Under the pieces are notes generated by a model. It ran no database searches. It was not told the origin of the DNA and worked only from the letters and a program-made list of their open reading frames with translations. This document shows positions 1 through 7,100 of a stretch of 18,490 nucleotides of DNA, piece by piece. The position numbers and the translations under genes are program-made. Within the stretch, counting starts at the first letter, position 1, and each line of letters opens with the position of its first letter. Source of the stretch: an uncultured Prevotellamassilia sp. (lineage in GTDB: Bacteria > Bacteroidota > Bacteroidia > Bacteroidales > Bacteroidaceae); NCBI GenBank assembly GCA_934255485.1, contig CAKQOG010000039.1, positions 1 to 18,490 of the forward strand, written 5' to 3'.

Positions 1-46
1 ACCCTGGTTCGCTGTTCTATGGGAAGCGTGGTGGGAACTGTTACTG

Positions 47-78
47 CAAAAGTACGAAGTATTTTTGAGAAAAGCAAA
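47..78 (-). promoter_or_regulatory. Bacteroidetes-type promoter facing left
   Basis: On the minus strand TTTG (complement of 75-78) is followed after exactly 20 bases by TACTTTTG (complement of 47-54). This matches the Bacteroidetes housekeeping pattern TTTG-N19-21-TAnnTTTG. Transcription would start near position 40 and run out of the left edge, so the gene it serves is outside the window. Confidence 0.6.
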
Positions 79-379
79 TTACAAATAAATTAAATCATAT
101 AAACACCTCCATACCATTGATTTCAAACACGCACACATCTCTCAACTGTCGGATTTCATTGCTATCCAGCAGTTTCATCCTTCTCGTGCCTTTGTAGAAG
201 TCATATCGAAGCGAGATGCAGCGGAAGAAGTGAAGCTATAGCCTTGGGGATTATAATTGTACTGCATAAACGATCCGAAACTAAATACCCCCCGCAATAT
301 CGCACAACTCTCGGGTTACGGAAAGGACCGCCAGAAAAGGACTCCTAAAACTTTAGGGGCTTGTACAGAAAATAAAATG

Positions 380-411
380 CTCCCAATTCATAATTTTCAG
401 TGAGTTGGGAG
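380..411 (-). terminator. Possible terminator hairpin read on the minus strand
   Basis: Bases 380-390 pair with 401-411 (11 bp, one G-U pair) around a 10-base loop. Read on the minus strand the stem is followed by CATTTTATTTT, a moderately U-rich tail; on the plus strand there is no T run. It lies just upstream, on the minus strand, of the decayed coding remnant, so it could have ended a minus-strand gene that is now lost. Confidence 0.35.
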
Positions 412-549
412 TGGATATCTTGTATTTAGCGGACAGTAATAACTACAATTAAAGTTTCTTCATTTTTTTGAATTTTTGAACGATTATTATATATCATTGA
501 TAATCAGCGAGTTACGCTTATTTTATAATCATCGCCGAAAGGAAATTTT

Positions 550-660
550 ACAAGAACACGTATCCTTGTAGTATAAGAATACGTGTTCTTAGGTTATAAG
601 GATACGCATTCTTGTATGCTTATAAGCGTGTTTTAGCGTTACAAGGATACGTATTCTTGT
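550..660. repeat. Array of four 20-bp near-palindromic repeats
   Basis: Four copies of a self-complementary 20-mer lie at 550-569, 573-592, 596-615 and 641-660. The last reads ACAAGGATACGTATTCTTGT and the others differ at a few positions, including the end bases. The first three start exactly 23 bp apart and the fourth 45 bp later, about two periods. A degraded copy (TAAG, CGTGTTTTA) sits in the gap at about 621-634. Spacers between the first three copies are only 3 bp. Each unit can form a hairpin or be bound by a dimeric protein. Function is unknown; it could be an operator array, a REP/MITE-like element or a recombination site. Confidence 0.85.
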
Positions 661-850
661 CTTTTTATACAAAAAACAGAAGGAGATATAGTATCGTTTT
701 GTAGTTATTTTAGTTAAATTCATTAACATTTCTATGCTATTTTACGAGTTCCAAATGTCAATAAATGTTCACAAAAAGATAGAGGTATTTAAAAAAAATG
801 AGGCAGATTAAATATTAGGATATTACTTCTGGTGGTTGCCTTTTATTGTT

Positions 851-858
851 TATCTTTG
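851..858 (+). promoter_or_regulatory. Candidate -7 promoter element for the four-helix-bundle gene
   Basis: TATCTTTG matches the TAnnTTTG element. No convincing TTTG is found at the expected distance upstream, so this is a partial match. Transcription starting near 865 would give a leader of about 120 bases that includes the 18-bp tandem repeat. Confidence 0.3.
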
Positions 859-901
859 TGTGTCTTATGGGCTTATTGGCATATTTGGCTTAGCTTAAGT
901 G

Positions 902-937
902 AGCATATTAGGCATAATAAGCATATGAGGCATAATA
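902..937 (+). repeat. 18-bp tandem repeat, two copies
   Basis: The unit AGCATATTAGGCATAATA (902-919) is followed directly by AGCATATGAGGCATAATA (920-937), differing at one base. Looser relatives of the GGCATA/GGCTTA core occur just upstream at about 868-895, so the whole stretch may be an older expanded repeat. It ends 47 bp before the start codon of the four-helix-bundle gene. Confidence 0.75.
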
Positions 938-984
938 AGAGAGAAAAAAATAACATCAACTATAAAGAATCTTAATCACCTCAT

Positions 985-1548
985 ATGGAAAAGCATCCCG
1001 TTGATAAGCAATTTCTTCGCCAAGGCAAGGACTATACCACACTCGTTTGCTATAAGAAGGCTGTCATTATCTATGACATTACTTACTACTTTGCCCATAA
1101 ATACTTAGAGCGTGGCGACCGCACCATTGACCAAATGATACAGGCCGCGCGTTCGGGTAAGCAGAATATTGTAGAGGGGAATATCGATGGTATTACATCT
1201 ACCGAGATGGAGATAAAGCTTACCAATGTAAATCGTGCCAGCTTGCACGAGCTATTAGAGGACTATAAGGATTACTTACGCGTGCATGGCTTGCAACAAT
1301 GGCCTATTAACTCGCCTAAGGCAGAGCAAACACGTCGCTACTGCCGCACACACAATGCTCCAGAAGATTACACACAGAAAATAGCTGAGCGGTCAGCCGA
1401 AACAATTTGCAACATTGCCATAACGCTGATACTTCAGACAGATGTGATGATAAAGGGACTGATAGAATGGCAGAAAAGTTATTTTAAAGAAAATGGTGGA
1501 ATAAAGGAGCAAATGTACAACGAACGACGTAAACAGAGGGGATTTTAA
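985..1548 (+). CDS. Four-helix-bundle protein with C-terminal suffix (S23/Avd-like superfamily)
   Basis: The 187-residue, mostly helical protein carries the hallmark of four-helix-bundle proteins related to the S23 product of 23S rRNA intervening sequences. This is a helix with the pattern QMIQAARSGKQNIVEGN at residues 50-66, preceded by an aromatic-rich first helix (20-42) and followed by two more helices (about 70-100 and 130-165). The basic tail (171-187) extends beyond the usual roughly 120-residue family length, and I recall a Bacteroidetes subgroup with such a suffix. Related proteins form pentamers and bind nucleic acid; the Avd subunit of diversity-generating retroelements belongs to the same fold. 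No reverse transcriptase or rRNA lies beside this copy, so its role is unknown. It is monocistronic and flanked by repeats and hairpins, which fits a mobile or accessory origin. The ATG at 985 is the only good start. Confidence 0.75.
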   Translation: MEKHPVDKQFLRQGKDYTTLVCYKKAVIIYDITYYFAHKYLERGDRTIDQMIQAARSGKQNIVEGNIDGITSTEMEIKLTNVNRASLHELLEDYKDYLRVHGLQQWPINSPKAEQTRRYCRTHNAPEDYTQKIAERSAETICNIAITLILQTDVMIKGLIEWQKSYFKENGGIKEQMYNERRKQRGF

Positions 1549-1634
1549 AAAAATAGCATACAATGAACAAGCCTAATGGTGTGACAAAATTCTGGTATAA
1601 CAATTAGAATTGAAAAATGGTAAACATATTTTTT

Positions 1635-1681
1635 AAGCCCATTGGCGAAATAAAGTAAATTATTAATTTGCCAATGAGCTT
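1635..1681. terminator. Imperfect hairpin behind the four-helix-bundle gene
   Basis: CATTGGC at 1640-1646 pairs with GCCAATG at 1670-1676. The stem extends outward by AAGC/GCTT after one mismatch and inward by AAAT/ATTT after one bulged base. No clear U run follows on either strand, so it is at best a weak or factor-assisted terminator. It could instead be a structural remnant of a mobile element. Confidence 0.3.
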
Positions 1682-1753
1682 TACTATATCCTTTTATGCT
1701 TGACATTGTTTTCACTTTATTCAAAAAAAACAGACTATATGGAAAAACATTTG

Positions 1754-1761
1754 TAAATTTG
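1754..1761 (+). promoter_or_regulatory. Candidate -7 promoter element for the CCA-adding enzyme gene
   Basis: TAAATTTG fits TAnnTTTG, but no good TTTG is found 19-21 bases upstream. A start near 1768 would put the 1811-1844 hairpin inside a leader of about 100 bases. Confidence 0.3.
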
Positions 1762-1810
1762 CATGTAAAATGCGTCAATAGTGAAAAACTATGTGCATAT
1801 TTTACTTCCG

Positions 1811-1844
1811 TAAAGGTGTGACCTACGCAAAAGCCACACCTTTA
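1811..1844 (+). promoter_or_regulatory. Perfect 10-bp hairpin in the leader of the CCA-adding enzyme gene
   Basis: TAAAGGTGTG (1811-1820) and CACACCTTTA (1835-1844) are exact inverse complements around a 14-base loop. The structure ends 23 bp before the start codon and has no following U run, so it is not a typical terminator. It may be a leader structure affecting translation or mRNA stability, or a protein-binding site. Confidence 0.4.
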
Positions 1845-1867
1845 TGCTTATATACAAATAAACAAGA

Positions 1868-3304
1868 ATGAAAATTCTCACCAAAGAAGAAATTAAGCAT
1901 AAAATTGATACAAATCTCTTTCATAAGCTAACAGAAGTGGCTGATGAGCTATCGCTTGAATGTTACCTTGTAGGGGGATATGTGCGTGACCTATTCTTGG
2001 AACGTCCCACCAACGACATTGATGTAGTTGTGGTAGGTAGTGGCATTCAAATAGCCGAAGCCTTTGCAAAACAACTTGGCCGTGGGGCACATCTCTCGGT
2101 GTTTCGTAATTTTGGTACTGCACAAGTAAAATGGCATAACCATGAAGTAGAATTTGTTGGTGCTCGCAAAGAAAGTTATACACATGATTCGCGCAAACCC
2201 ATTGTTGAAGATGGTACACTCGAAGACGACCAAAATCGTCGCGACTTTACGATTAACGCTATGGCCGTGTGCCTAAATGCCAATCGTTTGGGCGAACTTG
2301 TAGACCCCTTTGATGGCTTGCTCGACCTTGAAGATGGCATTATTGCTACCCCACTCGACCCCGATATAACCTTTAGCGACGACCCTTTGCGCATGATGCG
2401 TTGTGTGCGTTTTGCCACCCAATTGAACTTTAGCATTGAAGACGAAACCTTTGAAGCTCTGAGTCGTAACCGCGAACGCATTAAGATAATAAGCGGCGAA
2501 CGCATCATTACCGAGCTCAACAAAATTATGATGTCGGCCGTCCCCTCAATAGGCTTTGTGCATCTGCAACGCTGTGGCTTGCTCGAACTTATATTGCCCG
2601 AGGTGGCAGCACTCGACAATGTGGAAACACGCAATGGCAAATCGCATAAAAATAACTTCTACCACACACTCGAAGTGCTCGACACTGTGGCAAAAAATAG
2701 CGACAAACTTTACTTGCGTTGGGCTGCATTACTTCACGATATAGGTAAGCCACGTAGCAAACGTTGGGAACCTAACATCGGGTGGACATTTCACAACCAC
2801 AACTATTTGGGAGAGAAGATGATTAAACCTCTCTTTCGTCGGATGAAGTTGCCCCTTGATGAACGCATGAAGTATGTGGCAAAACTTGTCGGACTGCACA
2901 TGCGCCCCATTGCTATAGCCGATGATATTGTTACAGATAGTGCCGTGCGACGATTGCTATTTGAGGCTGGCGACGACATTGACGACCTTATGTTGCTTTG
3001 CGAAGCCGACATAACGAGTAAAAACGAGCAACGCAAGCAAAACTTTCTTCACAACTTTAAGATAGTACGCCAAAAACTCGTAGATATAGAAGAAAAAGAC
3101 CGCATACGCAACTTCCAACCGCCCGTTGATGGCGACGAAATTATGCACATGTTCAACCTTTCTCCTTGTCGCGAAGTGGGTGCTCTAAAAAGTGCACTAA
3201 AGGATGCTATTCTCGACGGAAAAATTTCCAACGAGCGTCAGCCAGCCCTTCAATTTGTTATTGAAAGAGCCAAACAAATGGGACTTTCGCTCGTAACAGA
3301 ATAA
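1868..3304 (+). CDS. cca: CCA-adding tRNA nucleotidyltransferase with HD domain
   Basis: This enzyme builds or repairs the CCA end of tRNAs in the cytoplasm, using CTP and ATP. The class II nucleotidyltransferase head is clear: LVGGYVRD at residues 34-41, the metal-binding pair D50/D52 in TNDID, and RRDFTINAMA at 124-133. The neck/body motif DPLRMMRCVRFA is at 172-183. A C-terminal HD domain follows, with HDIGKP at 290-295 and a further histidine in GLHMRP, as in many bacterial enzymes where it has phosphatase or phosphodiesterase activity. The 478-residue length is normal for Bacteroidetes. The protein could in principle be a poly(A) polymerase relative, but only one such gene is seen here and CCA addition is the usual role. 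It ends in its own terminator, so it appears monocistronic. Confidence 0.93.
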   Translation: MKILTKEEIKHKIDTNLFHKLTEVADELSLECYLVGGYVRDLFLERPTNDIDVVVVGSGIQIAEAFAKQLGRGAHLSVFRNFGTAQVKWHNHEVEFVGARKESYTHDSRKPIVEDGTLEDDQNRRDFTINAMAVCLNANRLGELVDPFDGLLDLEDGIIATPLDPDITFSDDPLRMMRCVRFATQLNFSIEDETFEALSRNRERIKIISGERIITELNKIMMSAVPSIGFVHLQRCGLLELILPEVAALDNVETRNGKSHKNNFYHTLEVLDTVAKNSDKLYLRWAALLHDIGKPRSKRWEPNIGWTFHNHNYLGEKMIKPLFRRMKLPLDERMKYVAKLVGLHMRPIAIADDIVTDSAVRRLLFEAGDDIDDLMLLCEADITSKNEQRKQNFLHNFKIVRQKLVDIEEKDRIRNFQPPVDGDEIMHMFNLSPCREVGALKSALKDAILDGKISNERQPALQFVIERAKQMGLSLVTE

Positions 3305-3311
3305 ATGTTTG

Positions 3312-3371
3312 GATATAACGCTCAATTTTATTTGAACTACAAATTTGAGCGTTATATCTTATCTTTATTTT
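3312..3371 (+). terminator. Rho-independent terminator of the CCA-adding enzyme gene
   Basis: Bases 3312-3325 (GATATAACGCTCAA) pair perfectly with 3345-3358 over 14 bp around a 19-base loop, followed by TTATCTTTATTTT. The stem starts 7 bp after the stop codon. Confidence 0.75.
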
Positions 3372-3424
3372 AAGGCTAACCTTATCCTATAGTTTAACTT
3401 TCTAACTGAAAACACGCTTTTATA

Positions 3425-4060
3425 ATGACAAACAACGAAATAGAAGAGAACAAACAATTATACATCCGCCTTTGTCGTGAACACATACAACGTGATGGCA
3501 TTGAAAAGGTTTTGGCATATCTTGAAAAGACTGATTTTTATGTTGCACCAAGTTCATCAAACTTTCATCTCAATGAGGATGGAGGCTTGTGCAAACACTC
3601 TATTAATGTGTTTGAAACGGCATGCAAGTTGTATGACAATATAGCCAAACCCAACATTGAAAATGGTGTTTCACCTTTTACAGAGGAGATTTCAAAAGAG
3701 AGCATCGCTATTGCCACCCTCTTTCACGACCTGTGCAAAATAAAACTATATCATAAAGCAGAGAGATGGAAAAAGGACGAAAAGAACCGATGGCAAAGCT
3801 ATTGGGGCTACGAAATTAACGATGATTTTCCGCTCGGACATGGCGAAAAATCATGTCTTATGCTGAGTTGGTACATGCGCCTTAAGCCCGAAGAAATGCT
3901 GGCCATACGTTGGCACATGGGCATGTACGACATAGGCGAAAACGGCACTTCACAGCGCTATTCCTTTTACGCTGCACTCGATAAAAGTCCGCTTGTAAGC
4001 ATTGTGCACGCAGCAGATTTTCTTTCATCAAGGTTACTCGAAAAGACTACCAAGCCTTGA
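3425..4060 (+). CDS. HD-domain metal-dependent phosphohydrolase
   Basis: The 211-residue protein has the ordered metal ligands of the HD superfamily: H58 in CKHSINVF, the H101-D102 doublet in LFHDLCK, H139 in GHGEK, H164 in RWHMGMYD and D198 in HAADFLSSR. The family hydrolyses phosphate esters of nucleotides or nucleic acids; the substrate here cannot be read from the sequence. It is a compact single-domain protein with no signal peptide or membrane segment, so it is cytoplasmic. It follows the CCA-enzyme terminator by about 50 bp and is separated from the GH89 gene by 63 bp. No canonical promoter element was found in either gap, so co-transcription with GH89 is possible but not shown. Other HD subfamilies such as 5'-nucleotidases or dNTPases cannot be excluded. 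Confidence 0.8.
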   Translation: MTNNEIEENKQLYIRLCREHIQRDGIEKVLAYLEKTDFYVAPSSSNFHLNEDGGLCKHSINVFETACKLYDNIAKPNIENGVSPFTEEISKESIAIATLFHDLCKIKLYHKAERWKKDEKNRWQSYWGYEINDDFPLGHGEKSCLMLSWYMRLKPEEMLAIRWHMGMYDIGENGTSQRYSFYAALDKSPLVSIVHAADFLSSRLLEKTTKP

Positions 4061-4123
4061 TTATCCTCCCCCCACATAACTTTATACATAAGAATTTATC
4101 AATTACATTTATAAACAATTATA

Positions 4124-7100
4124 ATGAAACAAATCTCATATCATGTTTGTAGCATTTGCCTATTGCTGCTTCTGTTTGTTTGTGGATTAGGGCAAACATT
4201 TGCCGCAGAAACCAGAAACCCCGAAGTAGTATCGGCTTTGCTTAATCGCATTGGTGGCAGTGGCACATCCGATCGTTTTGTTACGATTGTTGACGAGTCG
4301 TTGTCTACCGATGGAAAAGACGTATTTGTCATCACATCGCAAGATGGCAAACCATGCGTCAAAGGTAACTGCACATTGGCTGTTACTACGGGCATCAATT
4401 GGTATCTTAACCACTATGCTCATGTAAACCTTGCATGGAACAACCTAACAACCGACCTTACGTCGATTGGTTTGCCTGTTCCAATACAAGAAGAAAAGCA
4501 CAATTGCTCGGTAGACTATCGTTACTACCTCAATTACTGTACATTCTCTTACTCTATGTCGGTATGGACATGGGAGCGTTGGCAAAAGGAGATTGACTGG
4601 ATGGCATTGCATGGTATCAATATGCCACTACAGATTATCGGCTTGGATGTTGTGTGGAAAAACCTTCTTACTAAGGACTATGGATACTCTCCTGCCGAAG
4701 CTAATAAGTTTATAGCTGGTCCATGTTTCCAAGGTTGGTTTGGCATGAACAACCTTCAAGGTTGGGGCGGTCCTAACCCCGATTGGTGGTATAAGAGACA
4801 AGAGGGACTTGCAAAAAAAATCCTTGCACGCGAACGCGAGTTGGGCATGAAACCCGTTTTACCTGGTTATGCAGGCATGGTGCCAAGCGACTTTACAAGT
4901 AAAACTGGCATCGAAGCTAACTCACAAGGCGAATGGTGTGGCTTTACTCGTCCCTATATCCTTAACCCTAACAAAGCGGCATTTGCTGAGGTATCTAAAA
5001 AGTACTACAACCGCTTGGAAGAGTTGATGGGAACCTCAGATTACTACAGTATCGACCCTTTTCATGAAGGTGCTAACACATCGGGTATAGATGTGCCTGC
5101 TGCATACGAAAAGCTTGCAAGTGCCTTATACGACAACGTTAATGAAAACGCTAAATGGGTTGTTCAGTTCTGGCAGTGGAGCGGTGAACAATACAACATT
5201 CTTGATAAGGTAAAAGAAGGAAAACTCATCATACTCGACCTCTTTAGCGAGGCTGTACCTAATTTTAATAGCTACAAAGGACACGAATCTGTTTACTGTA
5301 ATCTACCAAACTTTGGTGCTCGTACGGGCTTGTTCGGCCGTTTAAATAAAACGCTTAGCGAATTTTATGACTACAAGAAGCAATATAGCGGCATCAATGG
5401 TGTAGGTGCTACTCCTGAGGGTATCGAACAAGTGCCAGTATTGTATGATGCGCTGTTTGAACTGCCTTGGTATGCATCTAAACCCGATGCTAAAAAGTGG
5501 ATGGCAGACTATGCGCAAGCACGTTATGGAACCGAAAATACTGAAGCTCAAAAGGCATGGGAAAAGATACGAAATTCGGCTCTAAACTGCCTAACAGGTC
5601 TGCAAGGTCCCCACGAGGCAGTACTTTGCGCTCGTCCTTCACTAACGGTTGGAAAGGTGTCAAGTTGGGGCGGTACGGATATATTCTACAACCCTCAAGA
5701 TGTAGTAGATGCTGCATACAAAATGTTGCAAGCAAAGTCGTCGCTTAGCGGTCAGAACTATAGTTACGACCTTACCGACTTTACACGTCAAGCATTTACA
5801 GACTATGGCTACTATCTACTTAAAGGCATAAATGATGCAGCTAATAGTCATGATGATGCGGCTTATGCAAAGCGCCGTGATGCTTATCTACAACTTATTC
5901 TCGACCTCGACGAACTGCTCAATACCAATCAGAGCTTTATGCTCGGTCGTTGGACAAAATTGGCTCGTGCCATTGCTGACGAAGAGAGCGGAACTACCGA
6001 AAGTGACAAACAATGGCTCGAGCTCAATAATGCACGCACACTTATCACCACATGGGGTGGACGCAATAATTCAGAGTTGGCTGGTCTACGCGACTATTCA
6101 TACCGCGAATGGGGTGGCATGCTCAAAGGCTTCTACTACGAACGTTGGAAGGCTTTCTTTAACAGTCGTGACAACGGAGCTACTCTTCCCAATTGGTTCG
6201 ACAACGACTATGCTTGGGCACACAACAAAGACTTGAGTTATAGCGACACTCCTGTAGGCAACACTGCCGACGTTGCAAATCGTTTGTTTGGTAAGTACTT
6301 CATTGCCATGACGCAATCAGATGGCACGCCCTACTACATGTACCGCTATATGGACAACGATTTGAGCAAAACTAAAATCGAAAGCGCATTGCGTGGCAGT
6401 AGTTATACACTCCCTATCCAATTGCCCGAAGGTATTACAGCAACTTTAGGCATCGACTTTAATAATGATGGCGTAATCTCTGCTGACGAAACAAGCAAAG
6501 GACTCACTACAAATGTTCCTGCAGATGCTACTTGCTCAAAGGTTAAAGCCCTACTCACACTCAGTGATGGCTCTACACTTAAGTTTTCAGTTGTGCTTAA
6601 AGACGAAATCACCACCCCACGCACTGTTAGCGTAAAAACGGATAACGAGGCAGAAGGTAGTGTTGCTATCGAAGGTAGCAATGCACTCAGCGTGACTAAT
6701 ACTAACGAGGTGACAGTTAAAGCAACCCCTGCTGCTGGCTACGACTTTACAAAATGGACTGATGCTAAGGGAGATGTGGTAAGCACAGATAATCCTTACA
6801 CTTATTATGGCAAGGATGCTGCCGATTTTACAGCAAACTTCATTGTAAACAAGTGGGGAAGTCCTACAGAAGATAAGCGGGAACTGAGTACTGTAAAGAA
6901 TTATGGACAATACTTAAACTCACTCGCCATCTCACAGAATGGTGGCGATGAGCAAACTATTTACTCTGCTACTGAATGTCCAGAACAATTGTTCCAAACT
7001 GCCACAGTAGTGAAAGCTGCCAAGGGTAGTCAGCTCATTTTGCATTGGAAGAGTGCAGGTGGAATGAACTATTGTAACCTTTCGACATACGCTGATTGGA

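Larger units (their letters stand above)
1..984. other. Gene-poor, A/T-rich left flank with remnants and repeats
   Basis: No intact gene of convincing length is visible here. On the minus strand two overlapping short open frames, about 315-175 and 238-95, read like pieces of one protein end separated by a frameshift. The first contains SFGSFMQYNYNPQGYSFTSS, the second RYDFYKGTRRMKLLDSNEIR and ends at a stop at 95-97. I do not recognise the parent family. The rest of the stretch holds a left-facing promoter, a hairpin at 380-411, the palindrome array at 550-660 and a tandem repeat at 902-937, listed separately. The mix of remnant, repeats and very A/T-rich filler suggests an old recombination or insertion boundary, but no transposase, integrase or terminal inverted repeat pair could be identified. 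Confidence 0.5.
1549..1867. other. Hairpin-rich spacer before the CCA-adding enzyme gene
   Basis: This 319-bp stretch holds no gene I can support. A 77-codon open frame on the minus strand has biased, low-complexity content and no family resemblance. Two hairpins (1635-1681 and 1811-1844) and a candidate -7 element TAAATTTG (1754-1761) are the visible contents. Base composition is strongly A/T-rich like the left flank. Confidence 0.5.

Noticed and set aside
550..660. CRISPR array
   Set aside because: Spacers between repeats are only about 3 bp and no cas genes are present; the units are palindromic repeats, not CRISPR repeats.
985..1548. Diversity-generating retroelement accessory gene (avd)
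   Set aside because: No reverse transcriptase, template repeat or variable repeat is visible in the window, so the Avd-like fold alone does not support a DGR.
1545..1778. 77-codon minus-strand open frame between the four-helix-bundle and CCA-enzyme genes
   Set aside because: Low-complexity aromatic/hydrophobic translation, no family resemblance, and it spans the hairpin and a candidate plus-strand promoter element; likely chance in A/T-rich DNA.
2176..2640. 154-codon minus-strand frame inside the CCA-adding enzyme gene
   Set aside because: Ser/Arg-rich antisense shadow of a well-supported gene with complete catalytic motifs.
5832..6236. 134-codon plus-strand frame inside the GH89 gene
   Set aside because: Alternate-frame shadow; the GH89 frame is continuous and has clear family motifs across this region.
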